Below, piece by piece: positions 54,139 through 62,161 of a stretch of DNA of 64,000 nt. Positions within the stretch are counted from its first letter, which is position 1. Each line of letters begins with the position of its first letter. The translations under genes were made by a program, and so were the position numbers. The DNA lies in the NCBI GenBank assembly GCA_016839555.1, contig JAEOUA010000007.1:124001-188000 (forward strand), read 5' to 3'. The stretch is from Promethearchaeota archaeon. Lineage in GTDB: Archaea > Asgardarchaeota > Lokiarchaeia > Sigyniarchaeales > SOKP01. Below the pieces are notes generated by a model. It was not told the origin of the DNA. It did no database searches and saw nothing but the letters and a program-made list of their open reading frames with translations.

Positions 54139-54759
54139 AAATCCTTAAGAGTAAAAGAATTTAATGATTCTCAAGAATTTGATATTGGCATTTCTCCTGA
54201 AGACCTTTACTGGTCTCAATATGCCCAAGTAATCGCCTTGGAAATGAATTCCGACCCCAATGGTAATAGTGTGCCGGGAGGCGCCTATGCCGTAGATGCC
54301 TCTAATGACTTATACAAATTAACGGTATATGTTGATGAAGTATATTACGATGATGAGCATGAGGGCTGGTTGATGGGCGATGGGGAAATGTACCTTAAAT
54401 TATGGATTGGCGAAGCCTATTTTCCAAGCTACGCAGCTGGTGGCGATTCAAATGATAATCATTTAGATAAAATTGATGATGCAAATGATGATTATGAAAG
54501 TTGTGGAAAAAAGGAGGCGTTAGATTGGAATAATTACCATTATGCCTTAGTCTCATATGATTCCTATATGAAGGTTCGTGTTCAGGCTTCTGAATACGAT
54601 TCAACACTTGGAGATGATGATTATCCCGTATTCCAGTGGTGGTTTAATCCATCTCAATGGCACGGATATATAAATAATGGATGGTATTGGTCTGGAAATC
54701 GCTATGATATGGGAGATTGTCGTTATACAATCTGGTTCCGAATAGACTCGGTCTATTAG
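54139..54759 (+). CDS. Acidic, aromatic-rich hypothetical protein, start uncertain or 5'-truncated
   Basis: The track starts at TTG 54238, but the frame is open from about 54139 and upstream residues (SQEFDIGISPEDLYWSQYAQVIALEMN) look like protein, without an ATG or GTG. The body has NDLYKLTVYVDEVYYDDEHEGWLMGDGEMYLKLWI and many Asp, Tyr and Trp. It looks like an all-beta, calcium-binding or carbohydrate-binding type domain. No signal peptide is present in what remains, so this could be the C-terminal part of a larger surface protein whose front was lost. No family is recognised. Confidence 0.5.
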   Translation, partial: KSLRVKEFNDSQEFDIGISPEDLYWSQYAQVIALEMNSDPNGNSVPGGAYAVDASNDLYKLTVYVDEVYYDDEHEGWLMGDGEMYLKLWIGEAYFPSYAAGGDSNDNHLDKIDDANDDYESCGKKEALDWNNYHYALVSYDSYMKVRVQASEYDSTLGDDDYPVFQWWFNPSQWHGYINNGWYWSGNRYDMGDCRYTIWFRIDSVY

Positions 54760-54835
54760 GTTTCGCAATAAAATAAAAAATCTTATCATTTTTTTTTTTT
54801 AATAAATTACTTTTTCTTTTAAGATTTTTTTTATG

Positions 54836-54856
54836 ATTTTATCAAAGTGGAATATG
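54836..54856 (+). repeat. 21-bp direct repeat, left copy, flanking the SIR2-TPR gene
   Basis: ATTTTATCAAAGTGGAATATG occurs here and again, in the same orientation, at 57866-57886. The two copies enclose the SIR2-TPR gene and the decayed gene beside it, about 3.03 kb apart. Confidence 0.8.
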
Positions 54857-54955
54857 TTTAAGACTTTTGAGAAGTACTATTTGAGAAACTTGAAGACAAT
54901 TTGTTTCTTAAACCAATAAAAAAGAAATTACTAAAAAAAAATTGAAGATTGAATA

Positions 54956-57322
54956 TTATTCGTTGAGTATATTTTTTAAAGCTTCTATATTTTTTTTAAA
55001 TATTTGAGCGTTTCGAGAGTTTTCTAATCCCAATTCTATGAGAGTATCTAATGCCTGTTCAAAGGATCTTAAAGATGCCTCATAGTTCCCTTGCGCATAA
55101 TATATACTTCCGATGTTGTTAAGGCGGGTGGCTTTCCCCAAAAGGTCTCCCAGCTGCTCGGCAATCTTGAGCGCCTCTTCATACCGTTCTAACGCTTCGG
55201 GATAGTTTCCTTGCGCCTGATATATACCACCGATGTTGTTAAGGCGGGTGGCTTTCCCCGAAAGGTCTCCCAGCTGATCGGCAATCTTGAGCGCCTCCTC
55301 ATAGTATATCAACGCCTCGGAATAGTTTCCTTGCACCTGATATATACTCCCGATGTTGTTAAGGCGGGTAGCTTTCTTCGATAGGTCGCCCAGCTGATCG
55401 GCAATCTTGAGCGCCTCCTCATACCAATTAATTGCTTCGGAATAGTTCCCTTGCGCATAATATATCTTTCCGATGTTGTTAAGGCGGGTGGCTTTTCCCG
55501 AAAGATCCCCCAGCTGCTCATCAATCTTGAGCGCCTCCTCATACCGTTCTAACGCCTCGGGATAGTTCCCTTGCGCATAATATACACTCCCGATGTTGTT
55601 ATGGCGGGTGGCTTTTCCCGAAAGATCCCCCAGCTGATAGTCAATCTTGAGCGCCTCCTCATACCGTTCTAACGCCTCGGGATAGTTACCCTGCGCCCTA
55701 TATATCTCTCCGATGTTGTTAAGGTCTGTAGCTTTCCCCGAAAGGTCCCCCAACTGCTCATCAATCTTGAGCGCCTCCTCATACCGTTCTAACGCCTCGG
55801 GATAGTTCCCTTGCGCATAATATACACTCCCGATATTGATAAGGTCTGTAGCTTTCCCCGAAAGGTCGCCCAACTGCTCATCAATCTTGAGCGCCTCCTC
55901 ATATCGATTTATTGCTTCAGGATAGTTCCCTTGTGAATAATATATCTTTCCGATGTTGTTAAGGACACGGGCTTTCTTAGAAAGGTCGCCAAACTGCTCG
56001 ATAATCTTCAGCGCCTCCTCATACCTATTTATTGCTTCAGGATAATTCCCCTGTGCATAATATATACTCCCGATGTTGTTAAAATGGGTAGCTTTTTCTG
56101 AAAGGTCGCTCAGCTGCTTATCAATCTTGAGCGCCTCCTCATAGTATTTCAGTGCCTCGGTATAGTTCCCTTGCGATCCATAAATTGTCCCCATTGAGCT
56201 CAGCGCAAAAGCTTTCCAGGAGAGATCTTCTTGTTCTTCTGCGAGCTTAAGAATTGTCGTTAGACACCGCATTGAATCGGGATGCTTATTAAAATTATCA
56301 TAGATTTTATAGGGGATTGAAAATTTCTGGAAACTATCCGCAGCTTTGATATTATCTTTAAGAAAAGTGGTGGATTTCAACGAAAAATTTTTCGCATTAA
56401 GTGATGGTTTCGTTTCCAATAAATCATTCACCAAGCGTAATGTATTGGTTTCCACCCGGTAGATATATCTTGTGTTTCGCATTCTGTAGATGCCACTGAG
56501 GATTTGATTCACTTTATCTGATTGATCTAAATGTAATATTGTTTTACCATCGATTTCATAAATTTGTTCTCTTCCACCGTCATCTAATTTGTAATCGATC
56601 CACACAATAGTTTCCACATCCTTAAGCACTTGTAAAGTGGGCACTATATCGAAGTCATCACTTCCCGAATAGCCCATCACGACCAATGTCCGCCCTCTTG
56701 AGATATTATTAAATAGTGGGCGCTTAAAGGGCTCTAACTGGAATACGCTTTCTCCTTCTTTTCCTAAGCCAAACGCCTGTATGGTTGCCACTAAAGAATC
56801 CTTGGTACTTTCTTGAGTGATTATATTTTTAGGAGAGCCGTGAATCTTATAGACTACCTTTTTGCCTTCTTGAAATAATGCTTCGGGATTGTTATATGTT
56901 TCGAAATCGTTTCTAGTAATTACAGGAACAATCTCATTTTTGGGAACGCCCGATTGCTCTAAGGCATGTTCGATAAGAAAGTCGAAGTTGGTGGTCATCA
57001 CAAAATGTCCTTTCTGAAGCATCTCCGCCAGAAAATAGTGTTGGAGATTCGGGGTATCGCACATACCATAGTAATCGATAATTTTAAGCTCGGGATCTAA
57101 TCGGTCTCGAATAATTTCGACTAACTGCTCGAATCTCAATTCTTTTAAGTCTAATAGCTTCTCAATTTCGCTTTCGGCACAAGTAACGTTAATAATAGCC
57201 TCTATCATGGCTCGCCCTGTCGGAAGGCACGAGGGCGTATCCACTGAGCAACCCGCTCCCACTAAAAAGCTCAGCTTTTTGCCATTAATAAGCTCTTTAA
57301 AGCTCTGATTTTTACGGGTCAT
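54956..57322 (-). CDS. SIR2-like domain fused to a TPR array, candidate defence or NADase protein
   Basis: 788 residues, cytoplasmic. Residues ~10-270 form a SIR2-like Rossmann domain: LSFLVGAGCSVDTPSCLPTG (NAD loop GAGxS), HFVMTTNFDFLIEHAL (TTNxD) and VYKIHGSPKN (catalytic His). This SIR2_2 type is found in anti-phage NADases. Residues ~375-760 are nine 40-residue TPR units plus a partial tenth (NNIGSIYYAQGNYPEALERYEEALKIDEQLGDLSGKAT), kinesin-light-chain style. The repeats are nearly identical in DNA and richer in G/C than neighbours, signs of recent expansion. Flanking direct repeats and a decayed gene upstream suggest a mobile or island origin. The trigger and true activity are unknown. 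Confidence 0.85.
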   Translation of the reverse strand: MTRKNQSFKELINGKKLSFLVGAGCSVDTPSCLPTGRAMIEAIINVTCAESEIEKLLDLKELRFEQLVEIIRDRLDPELKIIDYYGMCDTPNLQHYFLAEMLQKGHFVMTTNFDFLIEHALEQSGVPKNEIVPVITRNDFETYNNPEALFQEGKKVVYKIHGSPKNIITQESTKDSLVATIQAFGLGKEGESVFQLEPFKRPLFNNISRGRTLVVMGYSGSDDFDIVPTLQVLKDVETIVWIDYKLDDGGREQIYEIDGKTILHLDQSDKVNQILSGIYRMRNTRYIYRVETNTLRLVNDLLETKPSLNAKNFSLKSTTFLKDNIKAADSFQKFSIPYKIYDNFNKHPDSMRCLTTILKLAEEQEDLSWKAFALSSMGTIYGSQGNYTEALKYYEEALKIDKQLSDLSEKATHFNNIGSIYYAQGNYPEAINRYEEALKIIEQFGDLSKKARVLNNIGKIYYSQGNYPEAINRYEEALKIDEQLGDLSGKATDLINIGSVYYAQGNYPEALERYEEALKIDEQLGDLSGKATDLNNIGEIYRAQGNYPEALERYEEALKIDYQLGDLSGKATRHNNIGSVYYAQGNYPEALERYEEALKIDEQLGDLSGKATRLNNIGKIYYAQGNYSEAINWYEEALKIADQLGDLSKKATRLNNIGSIYQVQGNYSEALIYYEEALKIADQLGDLSGKATRLNNIGGIYQAQGNYPEALERYEEALKIAEQLGDLLGKATRLNNIGSIYYAQGNYEASLRSFEQALDTLIELGLENSRNAQIFKKNIEALKNILNE
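55080..56200 (-). repeat. Nine 120-bp tandem repeats inside the SIR2-TPR gene
   Basis: Units of exactly 120 bases, each one 40-residue TPR. They share strings such as CCGATGTTGTTAAGGCGGGT and CTTGAGCGCCTCCTCATA on the plus strand. Central units are nearly identical and outer ones are more diverged, the usual result of unequal crossing-over. Not a CRISPR, because the unit is coding and has no spacers. Confidence 0.9.
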
Positions 57323-57453
57323 TAATTTTCCTACTAATTATATTGAATTTGGAATATGAATAATTATGAAGATAAACATAAATTTATATTTAAATTTTAG
57401 ATATATCCCAAAAAAAAAGAGAATATTCCTTTTTAATTTTCCTTAAGACCAGA

Positions 57454-57826
57454 TCAAGGCTCGGGAAAGAAATTATAATCGTTGGTAGAAATATCTTCCA
57501 AAAACAGTAATATCTGTTTGGGATGTTTCTCTTCTAACAATATAAAGATTAATCGTTTAAATACATGCTCTATGGCAAACTTTTCTGCCTCTAGCTTTAT
57601 CTGATCTATAACACTAAAAATATTCTTATTTACAACCTCTCATTAATTAGGATCATCTACCATTCGTGAACTATCATAAGTTGAAATATAGATTGTAATA
57701 GCATGTCCGATCATTACTAACGACCCAATTCGGACATCGAGCGCTAATTGTGCTTAGAGAGGCACGAAAACGGAAGGTCCAATCTCCGGAGCTTTGAATT
57801 TGAGGGATATCAGATCCGAGGTATAA
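57454..57826 (-). pseudogene. Decayed unidentified gene upstream of SIR2-TPR
   Basis: One minus-strand frame reads as protein for about 120 codons but with stops: SDLISLKFKAPEIGPSVFVPL, TAA, AQLALDVRIGSLVMIGHAIT, YISTYDSSRMVDDPN, TAA TGA, then NKNIFSVIDQIKLEAEKFAIEHVFKRLIF and LLEEKHPKQILLFLEDIS up to a final TGA. It lies directly upstream of the SIR2-TPR gene on the same strand, so it may once have been its operon partner. No family is recognised. Confidence 0.55.
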
Positions 57827-57865
57827 ATAGATAAAAACTTTTTCTATCAAAGCTTTTTTTTCCCA

Positions 57866-57886
57866 ATTTTATCAAAGTGGAATATG
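57866..57886 (+). repeat. 21-bp direct repeat, right copy
   Basis: Second copy of ATTTTATCAAAGTGGAATATG (first at 54836). Both copies follow a T-rich run. Confidence 0.8.
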
Positions 57887-57965
57887 CTAAAGATTTATTA
57901 TAAAAGCAAACTATAAATAAAAGAAAGTGCTAATAATAATTTATAATAGTAGAAATTACTCAAAT

Positions 57966-57974
57966 GGAAGTGAG
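57966..57974 (+). promoter_or_regulatory. SD site for the esterase gene's inferred ATA start
   Basis: GGAAGTGAG, five bases before the ATA at 57980-57982. It decides between that start and the SD-less TTG/ATG pair at 58025-58030. Confidence 0.4.
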
Positions 57975-57979
57975 AAAAG

Positions 57980-59071
57980 ATAACAGTATCAGATGAATCA
58001 AAATTTAGTGATAATGTAAAAAAGTTGATGCAAGAGTATCAAAAGATTCAGATGAAAGCAGTAGGTGAATTTCTCAAGCGAAAAGAAAATCAGAAAATCA
58101 ATTTTTTAGACCTTTGGAATAAATTGATGGATGCCAATGCTCTTTGGGTCGACACTAAGGGAAAAGATTTAACTTACGAGGATTTATCTAATTTAACTAC
58201 TCATGAAGAGCGGATGTTTCTTGCTAAATTTATTCGAGATATATTCGATTATACTTCTGAACTCCAGGAAAAAGAAGATCCGCTGCCAGAAAGCATAAAA
58301 ATCGAGCAAATTGAGGCCAATGAAGTACCTGCTGAATGGCAGATTGTTCCAAACGCGAATGAAGAAAGAGTTTTACTATATTTTCATGGGGGAGGTATGG
58401 TTTTAGGTTCTCCAAGAAATTCTCGATATCTCACGGTGGAAATTGCGAAAGCTACGAAAATGAAAGTATTAAGTGTAGATTATCGTTTAGCTCCAGAACA
58501 TCCCCATCCTGCGGGACAAGAAGATTGTATGAAAGTGTACGAATGGCTCCTTTCGGAAGGTTACAAACCAAAAAACATCATTTTAGGAGGATTATCCGCG
58601 GGGGGTTATTATACAATTATAACGCTTTTAAGATTGAGAGATGAAGGGAAACCATTACCATTGGGAGGTGTATGTCTTTCTCCTGCCACGGATTTAAGAG
58701 AAGAGGGTCAAGATGATTTGTTTTACCAAAATGCAAGGACCGATCCAATTTTGGCAGATTCTGGGTTGTTATTATGGTGTACCATCGCATATTTAGGAGG
58801 AAAAGACCCAAATGATCCCTATATAACTCCCCTCCTGGCTGATTTAAAGGACTTACCTCCCTTATTAATTCAAGCTAGCACTTCTGAAATACTTTATAGC
58901 AACGCTAAAAAATTTTACGAGAAAGCAAAAGAAGCCGGTGTAAACGTAAAATTTGAAACATGGGATAATGTTCCTCACGGATTTCATTCTTTTGGATTAA
59001 ATATCTTACCAGAAGCACAAGACGCTATCAAACACATTAAAATGTTTGTTGATGGGTTATTTCATCAATAA
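57980..59071 (+). CDS. Alpha/beta hydrolase, hormone-sensitive-lipase/acetyl esterase family; inferred ATA start
   Basis: 348 residues from the track's TTG, about 363 if translation starts at ATA 57980, which follows GGAAGTGAG and gives MTVSDESKFSDNVKKLMQEYQ. Oxyanion motif HGGGMVLGSP near residue 125 and nucleophile elbow LGGLSAGGYY near 200 place it in the HSL family, and the base is His in DNVPHGFHSF. The usual catalytic Asp segment (GSDEIL) reads STSEIL, so the acid may be the Glu or is lost. It hydrolyses short acyl esters. It lies just outside the repeat-bounded SIR2-TPR island. Confidence 0.88.
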   Translation: MTVSDESKFSDNVKKLMQEYQKIQMKAVGEFLKRKENQKINFLDLWNKLMDANALWVDTKGKDLTYEDLSNLTTHEERMFLAKFIRDIFDYTSELQEKEDPLPESIKIEQIEANEVPAEWQIVPNANEERVLLYFHGGGMVLGSPRNSRYLTVEIAKATKMKVLSVDYRLAPEHPHPAGQEDCMKVYEWLLSEGYKPKNIILGGLSAGGYYTIITLLRLRDEGKPLPLGGVCLSPATDLREEGQDDLFYQNARTDPILADSGLLLWCTIAYLGGKDPNDPYITPLLADLKDLPPLLIQASTSEILYSNAKKFYEKAKEAGVNVKFETWDNVPHGFHSFGLNILPEAQDAIKHIKMFVDGLFHQ

Positions 59072-59388
59072 AATTATATTCATATTAAGAACTGAAAAGT
59101 GAGTCTCTAAGAAATTTTTACATATCAATCTATCTTTTACCTTTTTTTTATTCTGTCTCTTTCTTTGATATTGCTATTCCAAAACCAGATTAAATATCAT
59201 AATCAATGCAATTTAGATATAAAAAAGTAGATCCATCTCCTTGTAAGTATCTTGAGTGCAAAAATATTACTCCTAAAAACTGATCCCAAATTGAGATTTT
59301 CATTTCATAAAATAATTATTTCAAAAATATTTAAATACAAGATTAGCATATTTTTTTATACTGAAGAAAAAAAAGAAGGTGATAAAGA
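59072..59388. other. Intergenic, no gene seen
   Basis: About 317 AT-rich bases between the esterase and dodecin genes. It contains the dodecin promoter (TATTTAAATA near 59328) and SD. A 25-codon ORF at about 59205 (two Cys) is too short and lacks an SD. Nothing else seen. Confidence 0.55.
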
Positions 59389-59601
59389 ATGGTCGGGATG
59401 GTTTATAAATCAATAGAATTAGTTGGCACAAGCGATAAAAATTGGGCTGAAGCAGTAAAAAACGCTTATAAAGAGGCTAAAAAAACTCTCCGGGGTATTA
59501 GAAACATTAGTATTATTCAGTCAGATGTTAAAGTGAAAGAGGATACCGACACTCTTATATATCGAGTAAGGTGTCAAGTGAATTTTGAGCTTGAGAAATA
59601 A
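59389..59601 (+). CDS. Dodecin-family protein
   Basis: 70 residues with the dodecin layout: YKSIELVGTSDKNWAEAVKNAYKEAKKTLRGIRN, then a strand and VRCQVNFELE at the end. Dodecins form hollow dodecamers that store flavin. The flavin-stacking Trp (usually LRWFEV) is replaced: the sequence reads IRNISIIQSD, so flavin binding is doubtful and another ligand is possible. SD GGTGAT lies five bases from the ATG. It is monocistronic with a T-rich terminator region downstream. Confidence 0.88.
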   Translation: MVGMVYKSIELVGTSDKNWAEAVKNAYKEAKKTLRGIRNISIIQSDVKVKEDTDTLIYRVRCQVNFELEK

Positions 59602-59614
59602 TTTTTTACTGTAC

Positions 59615-59660
59615 TAAAATTTTAAATTTTAATTTTTTTTTTATTTTTTTTATTTATTCT
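59615..59660 (+). terminator. T-tract terminator after the dodecin gene
   Basis: TTTTAATTTTTTTTTTATTTTTTTTATTTATTC, long T-runs directly after the stop, as in archaeal intrinsic termination. Confidence 0.45.
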
Positions 59661-59819
59661 TTTATATATTTCTTTTCTATATTTTTTTCTTTTTATTTGA
59701 AGAGGTATATTTTAGTATATTTAATTAAGATTTAATAACAACGCTTTTTTAATTTCCTACATAAATTAGTGTATTAAGCAATTAGACTTAATGGAAAAAT
59801 AAGAAGTACCCACAATAAA

Positions 59820-60311
59820 ATGGAAAAAGTATATTTTAAAAAAGTCAGAAAAAATGTGGAGCTTCCTCAACCTTCAAAGCGAGGAGATGCGGGAGCGGAT
59901 GCGAGGATCATGGGATTTAAAAAAATCCAGAGAGAAGGGAAGGATAAAAAATTAATTGATATCGATTCAGATAGTTATGTTTTAAAACCCTTAGAACGAG
60001 TGGGATGCGCCTTAGGGTTTGCAACAGCAATTCCGCAAGGATATTATTTTAAGGTGGTGCCTCGAAGCGGACTTGCGCTTTGGGATGGGCTTACGATTTT
60101 AAACACGCCGGGAACTATAGATTCTGGATATCGAAATGAATGGATGGCAATTGTAGCTAATCTCTCAAATAAGGAAGTAACCTTACACAAGGGTGATAGG
60201 ATTTGTCAGATAATATTTGGCAAACTCCACGATTATCAAGGTATTGAAGTAGATGAATTACCCTCATCCGAGAGAGGTTTGGGTGGTTTTGGGTCTACTG
60301 GAAAAAAATAG
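59820..60311 (+). CDS. dut: dUTPase-family nucleotide hydrolase
   Basis: 163 residues with the five trimeric dUTPase motifs in order: KRGDAGADARI, VVPRSGLALWDG, NTPGTIDSGYRNEW, KGDRICQIIFGK, and RGLGGFGSTGKK at the C-terminus. The insert between motifs 1 and 2 (REGKDKKLIDIDSDSYVL) is longer than in E. coli. The enzyme splits dUTP into dUMP and pyrophosphate, limiting uracil in DNA. Motif 5 is complete, arguing for dUTPase rather than dCTP deaminase. It stands alone with its own start and no strong SD. Confidence 0.93.
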   Translation: MEKVYFKKVRKNVELPQPSKRGDAGADARIMGFKKIQREGKDKKLIDIDSDSYVLKPLERVGCALGFATAIPQGYYFKVVPRSGLALWDGLTILNTPGTIDSGYRNEWMAIVANLSNKEVTLHKGDRICQIIFGKLHDYQGIEVDELPSSERGLGGFGSTGKK

Positions 60312-60435
60312 ATTTTTTGTAAACTTTTCCTCTTTAAGTAAGAATCTTAACATTCAAATGTTTAGAAAGATATATCTAATTGACTTTGTCAATAACATAA
60401 TAAACTAATTATATAAAGTCATTAGGTTATAAAAA

Positions 60436-61962
60436 GTGAATAAAAAGAATAAAGAACCGATGCCTAAGGATCATTTTCTTTATAAGATTTTAAATCCCGA
60501 TTCGATAGCTGTTTTTGGAGCAAATAATAATCTTCTCACTACAATGGGTTCAATGCAATTACGGAATATCATTACTGGAGGATTTAAAGGGGAAATATAT
60601 CCAATACACCCTAAATTAACCCAAGTGCAAGGATATAAAGCATATCAAAATATTCTTGATGTTCCAGAAACTCCTGACTTAGCATTCCTGATTCTTCCAC
60701 CAAGAGTGATCCCGGAAGTCTTAAAAGAATGTGGAGAAAAAGGCATAAAACGATTAATTATTACTTCTGGAGGATTTAGAGAAATTGGGGAAGATGGAAA
60801 GCAATTATCTCAAGAAGTTAATCAAATAGCTGAAACCTATGATATGAGGTTTGTTGGACCCAACTGTTTAGGAATTTATAATGGGTGGTATGATCCAGAA
60901 GTGAAAGATTCATATTTTAATACAATGTGGATATATGAGACTCCAGAGAGAGGAAATATCTCTATTGTGTCTCAATCTGGTACTATTGCGTGTCATGTCT
61001 TCTGGCATTGCCAAGATTGGGGTGTGAAGATTGGTAAATCATTATCAATCGGTAATGAACTAAATATTGATATTTTAGACTATTTAGAATATTTCAGACA
61101 AGATCCGCAAACTCAAGTCATAGGAATTTATCTAGAAGAGATAAAACGGGGTAGGAAATTTGTAGAGTTAGCTAAAGAAATAACCCCAGAGAAACCAATA
61201 GTAGCTATCTATGCAGGTGGTACAGAAGCTGCCGAGCGTTCGATCAAGAGCCATACCGGTGCGATAGGAGGCAATCAAAAAATTTATGATGCTGTATTTA
61301 AAGAAACTGGAATTATTTCAACCACTTCAATGACTGACTTTTTATACTATCTACGTACCTTATCTTTCGCGCAAAATGATAAAATCTATCTAAATGGGGA
61401 TAAAGTGGGGATTATTACTGATTCTGGGGGAAGTGGAAGTATGATGACAAAAACAGCAGAACAATTAGGATTAAAAGTCCCTCGCTTTAGTAAAGAGTTG
61501 CAATCAGAAATTCAAAAAAAAATTCCATATACAGCAAGCGCTCTGAATCCAATCGATGTAACTTTTGATACTGATTTTATAAACTTACTCAAGAGCTTCC
61601 CCAAAATATTAATGGAATCAGGAGAGGTGGATGCGATAATTGTATATGGAGTTTTTGATTTTGACGATGTGCTAAAAACTATGGAAGAATCAGGAATGAA
61701 AATTAATGATGAAATGAAGCAAATAAGTGATATGATTCAGCGAGCCGTTTTTAAACCGATCAAACGTTTAATGAAAAAATATTCTTTACCAGTCTTTTAT
61801 GTAGGTCCGATGCCATACAGATTTGAATGGTATCGGAAATTCATTTCCCATGATATTCCTATATTTTCACTCTGGGATGCTCCCTCAAAATGTTTGAAAA
61901 TACTTTATGATTATTCTCAACACCGCAACAAATTTAAAACATTCAAAAATAATTCTGTATGA
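60436..61962 (+). CDS. Acyl-CoA synthetase (NDP-forming) alpha-subunit-like protein
   Basis: 508 residues, GTG start after AGGTTAT. The N-terminal CoA-binding Rossmann domain is LNPDSIAVFGANNNLLTTMGSMQLRNII; the succinyl-CoA-ligase-like domains contain SQSGTIACHVF and the phospho-His motif RSIKSHTGAIGG. This is the ACD alpha layout (CoA binding, ligase domains 1 and 2). The ATP-grasp beta part is missing and no beta gene is adjacent, so it must pair with a subunit elsewhere or act differently. ADP-forming acetyl-CoA synthetases conserve energy as ATP from acyl-CoA in fermenting archaea. Confidence 0.88.
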   Translation: MNKKNKEPMPKDHFLYKILNPDSIAVFGANNNLLTTMGSMQLRNIITGGFKGEIYPIHPKLTQVQGYKAYQNILDVPETPDLAFLILPPRVIPEVLKECGEKGIKRLIITSGGFREIGEDGKQLSQEVNQIAETYDMRFVGPNCLGIYNGWYDPEVKDSYFNTMWIYETPERGNISIVSQSGTIACHVFWHCQDWGVKIGKSLSIGNELNIDILDYLEYFRQDPQTQVIGIYLEEIKRGRKFVELAKEITPEKPIVAIYAGGTEAAERSIKSHTGAIGGNQKIYDAVFKETGIISTTSMTDFLYYLRTLSFAQNDKIYLNGDKVGIITDSGGSGSMMTKTAEQLGLKVPRFSKELQSEIQKKIPYTASALNPIDVTFDTDFINLLKSFPKILMESGEVDAIIVYGVFDFDDVLKTMEESGMKINDEMKQISDMIQRAVFKPIKRLMKKYSLPVFYVGPMPYRFEWYRKFISHDIPIFSLWDAPSKCLKILYDYSQHRNKFKTFKNNSV

Positions 61963-62161
61963 AATTCTTACCTTTTTAAATCCTCAAAAGTTGAAATCGC
62001 TGTTTTTCTTTTTATTTATTTTAGACTAAACAATTATAACTATTCGTGCAGCAATTTCATGATTTAGTAGAAGTAATATCTTTTTGAATGATATATAAAT
62101 TTATTATTAGATTTATTTTATTTATTGAGAGAAAGAGAATTATAAATTTTTTTATATATAT

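Noticed and set aside
55080-56200. CRISPR-like array
   Set aside because: The 120-bp periodic units are coding TPR repeats in one open frame without spacers.
59204-59281. 25-codon ORF with two cysteines
   Set aside because: Too short, no SD, no context; probably chance.
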